A DNA stretch of 64,000 bases from Pseudomonas fragi (GTDB lineage Bacteria; Pseudomonadota; Gammaproteobacteria; Pseudomonadales; Pseudomonadaceae), in the NCBI RefSeq assembly GCF_025426255.1, contig NZ_CP104861.1, forward strand, positions 1,612,001 through 1,676,000, written 5' to 3'. Numbering within the stretch: position 1 is the first letter of the stretch; the number at the start of each line of letters is the position of its first letter. The notes beneath the pieces are model-generated. The model saw only the letters and a program-made list of their open reading frames with translations, did not search any database and was not told the origin of the DNA. The translations under genes were made by a program, and so were the position numbers. This document shows, piece by piece, positions 54,203 through 64,000 of the stretch.

Positions 54203-55524
54203 ATGGATCTGTTTCGAAGTGCCCCGATTGCCCAGCCCCTGGCTGCCCGTTTACGTGCAGCCAATCTGGATGAGTACGTCGGTCAGGAACACCTGCTCGC
54301 TCGCGGCAAGCCCTTGCGTGAAGCGCTGGAGCAGGGCGCGCTGCATTCGATGATTTTCTGGGGGCCGCCGGGCGTGGGTAAAACCACCCTGGCGCGGTTG
54401 CTGGCAGAAGTCTCGGATGCACACTTTGAAACCGTTTCGGCGGTACTGGCCGGGGTCAAGGAGATCCGTCAGGCGGTCGAAATTGCCAAGCAGCAGGCGG
54501 GCCAGTACGGGCGCCGCACCATCCTGTTTGTTGACGAAGTGCATCGCTTCAACAAGTCGCAGCAGGATGCATTTTTGCCCTATGTCGAAGATGGCACCCT
54601 GATTTTTATCGGTGCCACCACTGAAAACCCTTCCTTTGAGCTGAACAACGCACTGCTGTCGCGGGCGCGTGTCTATGTGCTCAAAAGCCTCGATGAGGCG
54701 GCCCTGCACAAGCTGGTGCAACGAGCCCTCACGGAAGACAAGGGGCTGGGCAAGCGCTGCCTGAGCCTGAGCGATGAAGGCTTCCAGATTTTGCTGCGGG
54801 CGGCTGACGGTGATGGTCGGCGCCTGCTCAACCTGCTGGAAAACGCCTCTGACCTGGCCGAAGATCACAGCGAAATCGGCACCGACCTGCTGCATAACCT
54901 GCTGGGCGATACCCAGCGGCGCTTCGACAAGGGTGGCGAAGCCTTTTACGACCAGATCTCGGCTCTGCACAAGTCGGTGCGTGGCTCCAACCCGGACGGT
55001 GCCCTGTACTGGTTCGCGCGAATGATCGACGGTGGCTGCGACCCGCTGTATATCGCCCGGCGGGTGGTGCGCATGGCCAGCGAAGACATCGGCAACGCCG
55101 ACCCGCGCGCGCTGAGCCTGTGCCTGTCGGCCTGGGATGTGCAAGAACGTCTCGGCAGCCCGGAGGGCGAGTTGGCGGTGGCCCAGGCCATCACCTATCT
55201 GGCGTGTGCGCCAAAAAGCAACGCGGTGTATATGGGCTTCAAGGCCGCACTGCGCAGCGCCGCCGAATACGGCTCGCTTGAAGTGCCGCTGCATTTGCGC
55301 AACGCGCCGACCAAGCTGATGAAACAACTGGGTTATGGCGACGAATACCGCTACGCCCATGACGAACCTGACGCCTATGCTGCTGGCGAAGACTACTATC
55401 CGGATGAGCTGGAGCCGTTACAGCTGTATCAGCCAGTTCCGCGGGGGTTGGAGCTTAAGATCGGCGAGAAGCTCAAACATCTTGCTGCACTGGATCGTGC
55501 CAGCCCCAAACAGCGGAGAAAACC

Positions 55525-55528
<4 letters not shown>
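54203..55528 (+). CDS. rarA: replication-associated recombination protein RarA (MgsA)
   Basis: A 441-residue AAA+ ATPase related to RuvB and clamp loaders, acting at stalled forks. Walker A is [11 protein letters not shown] near residue 58, Walker [16 protein letters not shown] and sensor [11 protein letters not shown] used ATG 54203 (MDLFRSAP), the family's usual beginning; an in-frame ATG at 54158 overlaps lolA and has AAGGGG before it, so a longer form cannot be excluded. Coupled to crcB by a four-base overlap. Confidence 0.95.
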
Positions 55529-57196
<1,668 letters not shown>

Positions 57197-58591
57197 ATGG
57201 AGTTTCTGCCGCTGTTTCATAACCTGCGTGGCAGCCGTGTACTGGTGGTCGGTGGTGGGGAGATTGCCTTGCGCAAATCCCGGCTGCTGGCCGATGCCGG
57301 TGCGGTGCTGCGGGTGGTCGCACCCGCCATAGAGCCCCAGTTGTGCGAGTTGATAAACAGCAGCGGTGGCGAACAGGTGCTGCGCGGCTATGTTGAAGCT
57401 GACCTTGAAGGTTGTGTGCTGATCATCGCCGCCACCGACGATGAGCCACTCAACGCCCAGGTCTCCGCCGACGCCCGTCGCCGCTGTGTGCCGGTCAATG
57501 TGGTGGATGCGCCTGCGCTGTGCAGCGTGATTTTCCCCGCGATTGTCGACCGTTCGCCGTTGATCATTGCCGTATCCAGTGGCGGCGATGCGCCGGTGCT
57601 GGCGCGGTTGATCCGGGCCAAGATTGAAACCTGGATCCCTTCGACCTACGGTCAGTTGGCGGGCCTCGCGGCGCGCTTTCGTAGCCAGGTCAAAGGCCTG
57701 TTCCCTGATGTGCAGCAGCGTCGCGGGTTCTGGGAAGACGTGTTCCAGGGCCCGATTGCCGACCGTCAACTGGCCGGGCAGGGCGCTGAAGCCGAGCGTT
57801 TGCTGTTGGCCAAGATCAATGGTCAGGCGGCTGAAACCACCGGTGAGGTTTATCTGGTAGGTGCCGGGCCGGGTGATCCGGATTTGCTGACGTTCCGCGC
57901 GCTGCGCCTGATGCAACAAGCTGACGTGGTGCTCTACGACCGCTTGGTGGCCCCGGCGATTCTTGAACTGTGCCGTCGTGATGCCGAGCGGGTGTATGTG
58001 GGCAAGCGTCGTGCCGAGCATGCGGTGCCGCAAGACCAGATCAACCAGCAACTGGTCGACCTGGCCAAGCAAGGCAAACGCGTGGTGCGGCTCAAGGGTG
58101 GCGATCCGTTTATCTTTGGCCGTGGCGGCGAAGAGATCGAAGAACTGGCTGCCCACGGGATTCCGTTCCAGGTGGTGCCAGGGATTACCGCTGCCAGTGG
58201 TTGCGCGGCCTATGCCGGGATTCCGCTGACCCATCGTGATTACGCGCAGTCTGTGCGTTTCGTGACGGGCCATTTGAAAGACGGCACCAGCAATCTGCCC
58301 TGGAATGACCTGGTGGCACCGGCGCAGACGCTGGTGTTTTACATGGGCCTGGTAGGTTTGCCGATCATCTGTGAGCAACTGATCAAGCACGGTCGTTCAG
58401 CAGACACCCCGGCGGCGTTGATCCAGCAAGGTACTACATCCAATCAGCGTGTCTTCACTGGCACTTTGAAGGACTTGCCGACGTTGGTGGCGGAGCATGA
58501 AGTTCATGCGCCGACACTGGTGATCGTGGGTGAGGTAGTGCTGCTGCGTGAGAAGCTGAAGTGGTTCGAAGGCGCTCAGTCGCAGGACTAG
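57197..58591 (+). CDS. cysG: siroheme synthase CysG
   Basis: A 464-residue multifunctional enzyme. The N-terminal part (1-150) has the NAD-binding [15 protein letters not shown] and the [16 protein letters not shown] [12 protein letters not shown] of precorrin-2 dehydrogenase/ferrochelatase. The C-terminal part (about 215-460) is uroporphyrinogen-III methyltransferase, with [20 protein letters not shown] and [16 protein letters not shown]. It supplies siroheme for sulfite and nitrite reductases. Starts with no gap after serS. Confidence 0.97.
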   Translation: MEFLPLFHNLRGSRVLVVGGGEIALRKSRLLADAGAVLRVVAPAIEPQLCELINSSGGEQVLRGYVEADLEGCVLIIAATDDEPLNAQVSADARRRCVPVNVVDAPALCSVIFPAIVDRSPLIIAVSSGGDAPVLARLIRAKIETWIPSTYGQLAGLAARFRSQVKGLFPDVQQRRGFWEDVFQGPIADRQLAGQGAEAERLLLAKINGQAAETTGEVYLVGAGPGDPDLLTFRALRLMQQADVVLYDRLVAPAILELCRRDAERVYVGKRRAEHAVPQDQINQQLVDLAKQGKRVVRLKGGDPFIFGRGGEEIEELAAHGIPFQVVPGITAASGCAAYAGIPLTHRDYAQSVRFVTGHLKDGTSNLPWNDLVAPAQTLVFYMGLVGLPIICEQLIKHGRSADTPAALIQQGTTSNQRVFTGTLKDLPTLVAEHEVHAPTLVIVGEVVLLREKLKWFEGAQSQD

Positions 58592-58596
58592 GGTTT

Positions 58597-58683
58597 TGTG
58601 GGAGCGGGCTTGCTCGCGATGGTAGCACTGCGGTTTGCCTGACAGACCGCGTCGCCAGCATCGCGAGCAAGCCCGCTCCCACA
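58597..58683. repeat. REP/REPIN palindromic repeat
   Basis: TGTGGGAGCGGGCTTGCTCG and its reverse complement at either end; spacer with CTGCGGTTTGCC and CCGCGTCGCC. It lies between the convergent cysG and M42 peptidase genes and may serve as their shared terminator-like hairpin. Confidence 0.88.
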
Positions 58684-58701
58684 TTTGTCTCAGGGTCCTT
58701 T

Positions 58702-59889
58702 TTAGCCCCGATTATCCCCCACCAGACTCTCCACCGACGGCACCCGCGTGTCGCTCTCCATCTGTGCATCGTGCTCGATCTGATGACTGAAGCGATCCAG
58801 TGACCCTTGTGCGGGCTGCGCATCGCTGGCAAAGACCGGCGGGCTGAGGATGTAGGCGCCCAGTAAACGGCTCAACGCCGCCAGGCTGTCGATATGGGTA
58901 CGCTCATAACCGTGGGTCGCATCACAGCCGAATGCCAGCAGGGCGCACCGAACATCGTACCCGGCCGTTACCGCAGAATGAGCATCGCTGAAGTAATAAC
59001 GGAACATGTCACGTCGTACCGGCAGTTCGTTTTCGCTGGCCAGGCGCAGCAAATGCCGCGACAAGTGATAGTCGTACGGCCCGCCCGAATCCTGCATCGC
59101 CACACTCACCGCGTGCTCGTTGGAATGTTGGCCCGGTGCCACCGGGGCAATATCAATGCCCACAAACTCACTGACATCCCAGGGCAAGGCGGCTGCCGCG
59201 CCATTGCCGGTTTCCTCGGTGATGGTGAACAGCGGATGACAATCGATCTGTGGTTGTTCGCCGCTTTCAACGATGGCTTTCAAGGCTGCGAGCAGGGCCG
59301 CGACCCCGGCTTTGTCGTCCAGATGCCGGGCACTGATATGACCGCTTTCGGTGAACTCGGGCAGCGGGTCAAATGCCACGAAATCGCCAATATTGATCCC
59401 CAGCGAGTCGCAGTCGGCCCGCGTGGCGCAGTAAGCGTCCAGGCGTAACTCGATATGGTCCCAGCTGATCGGCAGTTCATCCACCCCGGTATTGAATGCA
59501 TGACCTGAGGCCATTAACGGCAACACACTGCCGCGAATCACTCCATTGTCGGTAAACAGGCTAACGCGACTGCCTTCGGCGAAGCGGCTGGACCAGCAAC
59601 CGACCGGGGCCAGTATCAGTCGGCCATTGTCCTTGATCCCCCGCACGCTGGCGCCAATGGTGTCCAGGTGTGCAGAGACCGCGCGATCCGGGCTGCTTTG
59701 CTGGCCCTTGAGGGTGGCGCGCAAGGTGCCGCGCCGGGTCAGCTCAAAGGGAATGCCCAACTCGTCCAGGCGTTCGGCGACATAGCGCACGATGGTGTCG
59801 GTAAAACCGGTGGGGCTGGGGATGGCGAGCATTTCCAGCAATACCCGTTGCAGGTAGTCGAGGTCAGGTTCAGGGAGGGTACGATTCAT
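58702..59889 (-). CDS. M42-family peptidase of the NAGGN osmoprotectant cluster
   Basis: A 395-residue metallo-aminopeptidase-like protein (PF05343). Metal and catalytic residues lie in SAHLDTIGASVRGIK, RHLDDKAGVAALLAAL, ITEETGNGAAAAL and GIDIAPVAPGQ. It is found as the third gene beside the NAGGN synthase and amidotransferase in many bacteria; turnover of NAGGN or of the precursor dipeptide is suspected but unproven. It starts 23 bp after ngg. Confidence 0.92.
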   Translation of the reverse strand: MNRTLPEPDLDYLQRVLLEMLAIPSPTGFTDTIVRYVAERLDELGIPFELTRRGTLRATLKGQQSSPDRAVSAHLDTIGASVRGIKDNGRLILAPVGCWSSRFAEGSRVSLFTDNGVIRGSVLPLMASGHAFNTGVDELPISWDHIELRLDAYCATRADCDSLGINIGDFVAFDPLPEFTESGHISARHLDDKAGVAALLAALKAIVESGEQPQIDCHPLFTITEETGNGAAAALPWDVSEFVGIDIAPVAPGQHSNEHAVSVAMQDSGGPYDYHLSRHLLRLASENELPVRRDMFRYYFSDAHSAVTAGYDVRCALLAFGCDATHGYERTHIDSLAALSRLLGAYILSPPVFASDAQPAQGSLDRFSHQIEHDAQMESDTRVPSVESLVGDNRG

Positions 59890-59912
59890 AAAAACTCCTG
59901 AGGGGCAGTCAG

Positions 59913-61658
59913 CTACAGGGCAGGCTGACTGTGGGGAAACAGCAAATCGACAAAACGTTCGGCAGTGGGCTGTGGCTCATGATTGGCCAAGCCGCAGCGT
60001 TCATTGGCTTCGATAAACACATAGTCCGGTTGGTCGGCAGCAGGCACCATCAGGTCCAGCCCGACCACAGGAATATCCAGCGCCCGGGCTGCGCGAATGG
60101 CCGCGTCGGCCAGCACCGGGTGCAGCACGTCGGTTACATCTTCGAGGCAACCGCCGGTATGCAGATTGGCGGTGCGGCGCACCGCAAGTATCTGCCCTGC
60201 TGGCAAGATACTGTCGTACTCGTAGCCTGCGGCCTGCACGGTGCGCAGGGTTTCAGCATCCAGCGGGATACGGCTTTCGCCTTCGGTGGCGGCTTGACGG
60301 CGGCGGCTTTGGGCTTCTATCAGGCGCTGGATATTGTGTAGTCCATCGCCCATCACCTGCGCGGGTCGGCGGATGGCCGCAGCCACCACTTCAAAGCCGA
60401 TTACTACCACCCGCAGGTCGAGCCCTTCGTGGAAGCTTTCGAGCAGCACCCGGCTATCGAACGCCCGTGCTGCCTCGATGGCCTGTTGCACCTGTTCGAT
60501 GTTGTCGAGGTCCACCGCCACGCCATTGCCTTGCTCGCCATCCACAGGTTTGACCACCACCCGGGTGTGCTGCTCAAGAAAACCCAAATTGTCATCGGCA
60601 TTACCGGCCAGTTGCTGGCTGGGCACGTTCAAACCTGCCTGGCTCAAGACCTTGTGGGTCAGGCATTTGTCCTGGCACAGGCTCATGCTGATGGCGCTGG
60701 TCAAGTCGCTCAGTGATTCGCGGCAGCGAATCCGCCGCCCGCCGTGGCTGAGGGTGAACAGCCCGGCAGGCGCATCATCGATTTGCACATCGATTCCGCG
60801 CCGGTAAGCCTCTTCGACCACTATCCGGGCATAGGGGTTGAGCCCGGCTTCAGGGCCTGGCCCCAGAAACAGGGGTTGGTTGATGCCGTTTTTACGCTTG
60901 ATGGCAAAAGTCGACAGGGTACGGAAACCCAACTTGGCGTAGAGATTTTTGGCCGAGGCATTGTCGTGCAGCACCGATAGATCGAGATAGCTCAGGCCTC
61001 GGCTCATAAAGTGCTCGATCAAATGCCTTACCAACACTTCACCGACGCCGGGACGCGAACACTGCGGGTCGACCGCCAGGCACCAGAGGCTGCTACCGTT
61101 TTCGGGGTCGTGAAAGGCGGTGTGATGATTCAAGCCCATGACGCTGCCAATCACCGCGCCGCTGTCCTCATCTTCGGCCATCCAGTACACCGGACCGCCT
61201 TGATCACGGGCGGTGAGCAATGCCGGGTCGATGGGCAGCATTGAGCGCGCCTGGTACAGCGTGTTGATCGCGGTCCAGTCTGCCTCGCTTTGTGCTCGGC
61301 GGATGCGAAAGCCGCGAAATACGCGGGTGGCCTGGCGGTAATCGGTAAACCACAGGCGCAAGGTGTCCGACGGATCGAGAAACAGTTGTTGCGGAGATTG
61401 CGCCAGTACGCGCTGAGGTGCGGCGACGTACAGCGCAATATCGCGCTCGCCGGGCTGCTCGTTGAGCAGCTCATCGGCCAGGCTGCCAGGGTCGGGGAAC
61501 GTATGCCCGATCAGCAACCGGCCCCAGCCGCAATGCACGGCGACGGGCTGGGCGTCGAGTTCGCTGCCGTCTTCGGCAAAGCGTGCCTGCAGGCGTTCAT
61601 ATGAAGGCGTCTGGCCACGTAACAAACGTTGGCTATAAGCCGTAGCGAGGGGTTTCAT
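59913..61658 (-). CDS. ngg: N-acetylglutaminylglutamine synthetase
   Basis: A 581-residue enzyme that builds N-acetylglutaminylglutamine from glutamine and acetyl-CoA. An N-terminal GNAT domain (about 105-260; RPGVGEVLVRHLIEHFMSRG acetyl-CoA loop) is fused to an ATP-grasp ligase like that of cyanophycin synthetase (about 330-575; VVKPVDGEQGNGVAVDLDN, VFIEANERCGLANHEP). It lies 3 bp after asnO on the same strand. The pathway was described in Sinorhizobium and Pseudomonas as osmotically induced. Confidence 0.93.
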   Translation of the reverse strand: MKPLATAYSQRLLRGQTPSYERLQARFAEDGSELDAQPVAVHCGWGRLLIGHTFPDPGSLADELLNEQPGERDIALYVAAPQRVLAQSPQQLFLDPSDTLRLWFTDYRQATRVFRGFRIRRAQSEADWTAINTLYQARSMLPIDPALLTARDQGGPVYWMAEDEDSGAVIGSVMGLNHHTAFHDPENGSSLWCLAVDPQCSRPGVGEVLVRHLIEHFMSRGLSYLDLSVLHDNASAKNLYAKLGFRTLSTFAIKRKNGINQPLFLGPGPEAGLNPYARIVVEEAYRRGIDVQIDDAPAGLFTLSHGGRRIRCRESLSDLTSAISMSLCQDKCLTHKVLSQAGLNVPSQQLAGNADDNLGFLEQHTRVVVKPVDGEQGNGVAVDLDNIEQVQQAIEAARAFDSRVLLESFHEGLDLRVVVIGFEVVAAAIRRPAQVMGDGLHNIQRLIEAQSRRRQAATEGESRIPLDAETLRTVQAAGYEYDSILPAGQILAVRRTANLHTGGCLEDVTDVLHPVLADAAIRAARALDIPVVGLDLMVPAADQPDYVFIEANERCGLANHEPQPTAERFVDLLFPHSQPAL

Positions 61659-61661
61659 CGG

Positions 61662-63434
61662 TCAGATTCCTTGTTCGCTCAGCCACATGTTCAAGGTTGC
61701 CAATTGCCACAGCTTGGAACCGTTCAGGGGCGTCAGTTGGCCTTGCGGGTTACTCAGCAATCGATCCAGCATCGCCGGTTGAAACAGGCCGCGATCCTGG
61801 CTGGGGTCCAGCAGCAGGTCGCGCACCCAATTGAGGGTGTTGCCCTGCAAGTGCTTGAGGCCAGGGACCGGGAAGTAGCCTTTTTTGCGGTCGATCACTT
61901 CGCTGGGGATTACCAGTCGGGCGGCTTCCTTGAGCACTTGCTTGCCGCCGTCCGGCAGTTTGAAACGGGCCGGAATCCGCGCCGAGAGCTCGGCCAGCCG
62001 GTAGTCGAGGAACGGTGTGCGCGCTTCAAGGCCCCAGGCCATGGTCATGTTGTCGACCCGTTTTACCGGGTCATCCACCAGCATCACCGTACTGTCCAGG
62101 CGCAAGGCCTTGTCCACCCCTGCGCTAGCGCCCGGCTGGGAAAAATGCTCACGGACATAATCTCCGGCCGCATCATTGGCCGTCAGCCACTGCGGTTGCA
62201 CCGTCGCCTTGTATTCGTCATAGCTGCGATCGAAGAACGCTTCGCGGTAAGCGGCATATGGGTCGCTGGCGCCGTCGACCTGCGGGTACCAGTGATAACC
62301 GGCAAACAGTTCATCCGCGCCCTGGCCGCTTTGCACCACCTTGCAATGCTTGGCCACTTCCCGTGACAGCAGGTAAAACGCAATACAGTCGTGGCTGACC
62401 ATCGGTTCGCTCATGGCGCGCATGGCCGCTGGCAATTGCTCGATGATTTCGTGTTCGCCAATGCGCAGTTGGTGATGGCGCGTGCCGTAGTGCTTGGCGA
62501 TCAAGTCCGAGTACTGGAATTCATCACCGCGCTCGCCACCTGCGTCCTCAAAACCGATGGAAAAGGTCGACAGATCCTGTACGCCCACATCCCGCAGCAA
62601 CCCCACCAGCAAGCTTGAATCAACGCCGCCCGAAAGCAGTACACCGACATCCACCGCCGCCCGTTGGCGAATGGCCACAGCCTCGCGGGTACTGTCGAGT
62701 ACACGGTCGCGCCAGTCTTCGAGGGTCAAATTGACCTCGTCGGCATGGGGGCCGTAGGGCAGAGTCCACCAGGTTTTCTGTTCGGTACGCCCGTTGGCGT
62801 CGATGCGCATCCATGTCGCCGGTGGCAGCTTTTCGATCCCGGCAATCAACGTGCGGGGCGCGGGCACTACGGCATGGAAGTTGAGGTAATGGTTGAGCGC
62901 CACCGGGTCGAGCATCGGGTTGATATCACCGCCCTTGAGCAACGCTGGCAAGGTCGAGGCAAAGCGTAGGCGGGCATCGGTACGCGACAGGTACAGCGGT
63001 TTAACCCCCAAACGGTCGCGGGCGATAAACAGGCGCTGGGTATCGCGCTCCCAGATGGCAAAGGCAAACATGCCATTGAGCTTGGGCAGCAGTGCTTCGC
63101 CCCAGGCGTGATAACCCTTGAGCAGCACTTCGGTGTCGCCATCGGAATAAAAGCTGTAGCCCAGGGCTTCAAGTTCGGTACGTAGTTCGGGGAAGTTATA
63201 GATCGCGCCATTGAAGGCCAGCGACAGGCCAAGTTGGCCGTCGACCATTGGCTGGGCGGAACCATCGGACAAGTCCATGATTTTCAGGCGCCGATGGCCG
63301 AGGGCGACGGGGCCCTGACTGTGAAAACCCCAGGCATCGGGGCCACGTGGAGCGAGGTGGTGGGTGATGCGTTCGATGGCTGCCAGGTCGGCAGGTTGTT
63401 GATCAAAACGTAACTCGCCAGCTAATCCGCACAT
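61662..63434 (-). CDS. asnO: N-acetylglutaminylglutamine amidotransferase (asparagine-synthase-like)
   Basis: A 590-residue class II amidotransferase that converts the C-terminal carboxyl of N-acetylglutaminylglutamine to the amide, giving NAGGN. Cys2 of MCGLAGEL is the glutaminase nucleophile; the synthetase half has the PP-loop LLSGGVDSSLLVGLL near residue 265. First gene of the operon. AGGG stands 10 bases before the ATG, but only 35 bp separate it from the integrase stop, so its promoter must lie within the integrase or have been lost. Confidence 0.93.
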   Translation of the reverse strand: MCGLAGELRFDQQPADLAAIERITHHLAPRGPDAWGFHSQGPVALGHRRLKIMDLSDGSAQPMVDGQLGLSLAFNGAIYNFPELRTELEALGYSFYSDGDTEVLLKGYHAWGEALLPKLNGMFAFAIWERDTQRLFIARDRLGVKPLYLSRTDARLRFASTLPALLKGGDINPMLDPVALNHYLNFHAVVPAPRTLIAGIEKLPPATWMRIDANGRTEQKTWWTLPYGPHADEVNLTLEDWRDRVLDSTREAVAIRQRAAVDVGVLLSGGVDSSLLVGLLRDVGVQDLSTFSIGFEDAGGERGDEFQYSDLIAKHYGTRHHQLRIGEHEIIEQLPAAMRAMSEPMVSHDCIAFYLLSREVAKHCKVVQSGQGADELFAGYHWYPQVDGASDPYAAYREAFFDRSYDEYKATVQPQWLTANDAAGDYVREHFSQPGASAGVDKALRLDSTVMLVDDPVKRVDNMTMAWGLEARTPFLDYRLAELSARIPARFKLPDGGKQVLKEAARLVIPSEVIDRKKGYFPVPGLKHLQGNTLNWVRDLLLDPSQDRGLFQPAMLDRLLSNPQGQLTPLNGSKLWQLATLNMWLSEQGI

Positions 63435-63469
63435 GGTGCTTAAACCCTATTGAATCCGGGCCTTTCGCG
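63435..63469. other. candidate element/chromosome junction
   Basis: The 35 bp between the integrase stop and the asnO start contain GGGCCTTTCGCGCTACG. One attachment-site arm may lie here or within the integrase 3' end; no tRNA fragment is seen, and the partner arm is outside the window. Confidence 0.35.
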
Positions 63470-64000
63470 CTACGCCTGCTTTTCAAGTACCAAATTTGTA
63501 CCGTTTTGCAGCGTATTCAGCTTCTCAAGCTCGCTCCAATCATTGGGTGAGCTGATCCACCGGGCATAGGTCGAAAGCAGTATCTGAATGCTGTGTCCGA
63601 GCTGAGCCGCAATAAACGCAGGGTTCATGCCGGACATCAGGCACATCGTTGCATAGGTGTGCCTGGTGTCGTACATCCTGCGATGCCTCATCCCCAGCTT
63701 TCGTAATGCTAACAACCAGTAGCGCTTAGGCCCCGTTTCGGATCGGACATAAAGCTCTGACCTGTCTCCCGATCCTTCCGGCGCGAATACATAGTCAGAG
63801 CGCGCCGCTGTAAGTGACCTGGCTTTTTCGAGTGCCTGCAAAGCTTGATCGTTCAATAAAACTTCACGAGAGGTTTTGGTTTTAGTCCTTTCCTGGATCT
63901 TCCCGTAAAGCCTGATACGGCAAACACGTGCAGTTCGATTGCGCGTGTCCACTTCGCTCCAGCGCAGGGCCATAGCCTCGCCTGGACGCATTCCTGTATA
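63470..64000 (-). CDS. tyrosine recombinase/phage integrase, C-terminal part
   Basis: Reading frame open at the window end; 176 codons are visible. The catalytic domain is intact: Arg in TGMRPGEAMALRW, the H-x-x-R box in YDTRHTYATMCL (with MRHRRMYDTRHT), the LGHSIQILLSTYARW segment with the second histidine and the nucleophile tyrosine. This is the P4/phage-type integrase fold that moves prophages and islands. It is the only mobile-element gene in the window and marks the edge of an integrated element that continues beyond 64000. Confidence 0.93.
   Translation of the reverse strand, partial: YTGMRPGEAMALRWSEVDTRNRTARVCRIRLYGKIQERTKTKTSREVLLNDQALQALEKARSLTAARSDYVFAPEGSGDRSELYVRSETGPKRYWLLALRKLGMRHRRMYDTRHTYATMCLMSGMNPAFIAAQLGHSIQILLSTYARWISSPNDWSELEKLNTLQNGTNLVLEKQA

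Overview
The window is chromosomal DNA of a Pseudomonas of the fluorescens/putida side of the genus. This rests on the fused nuoCD in a 13-gene nuo operon, the order nudJ-mnmA-hflD-purB and cspD/clpS-clpA, two different isocitrate dehydrogenases back to back, a short (441 aa) isocitrate lyase, an OprD-type porin, and many REP-type palindromes of the TGTGGGAGC class. No rRNA, tRNA, CRISPR array or complete insertion sequence was seen.

Layout. (1) 1-7.9 kb, minus strand: a hexuronate uptake and oxidation cluster (OprD-family porin, uronate dehydrogenase udh, SMP-30 lactonase, three-gene TRAP transporter), followed by a DMT exporter and an aldose 1-epimerase cut by the window edge. Two start regions share a GntR/FadR-like operator and A-rich Crc/Hfq-like motifs. 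(2) 8.0-12.5 kb: AI-2E-family permease, TonB-dependent receptor, a small DUF3077-like gene with a conserved-looking leader, and a nested palindromic repeat of about 420 bp. (3) 12.5-27.4 kb, minus strand: complete nuoA-N operon for respiratory complex I. (4) 28.1-43.4 kb: central carbon and housekeeping genes, namely aceA, a small secretin-N-like periplasmic protein, GNAT, ribosomal oxygenase, purB, hflD, mnmA, nudJ, idh (monomeric) and icd (dimeric) divergent, cspD, clpS and clpA. (5) 43.5-48.9 kb, minus strand: a Na/Pi cotransporter and the Mg2+ P-type ATPase mgtA, with a long structured leader carrying a 79-codon ORF and a 12-codon ORF. (6) 48.9-58.6 kb: infA, bpt, aat, ftsK, lolA, rarA, crcB, serS, cysG. 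(7) 58.7-63.4 kb, minus strand: the three-gene operon for the osmolyte N-acetylglutaminylglutamine amide (NAGGN). (8) 63.47 kb to the end: the C-terminal part of a tyrosine recombinase, the edge of an integrated element 35 bp upstream of the NAGGN operon.

How the genes work together. Region 1 turns external uronates into aldaric acids. AceA and the two isocitrate dehydrogenases make up the isocitrate branch point, and complex I oxidises the NADH formed by central metabolism. Bpt and Aat add N-terminal leucine or phenylalanine to proteins, and ClpS/ClpA deliver such N-degron substrates to ClpP, so almost the whole N-degron pathway lies within 10 kb. The mgtA block interrupts it.

The best candidates for undescribed biology are the mgtA leader (two upstream ORFs, a hairpin overlapping the 12-codon ORF and mutually exclusive stems next to the mgtA ribosome binding site), the structured leader of the small gene at 11.69 kb, the shared operator of the uronate genes, and the integrase junction that leaves the NAGGN operon without room for its own promoter.
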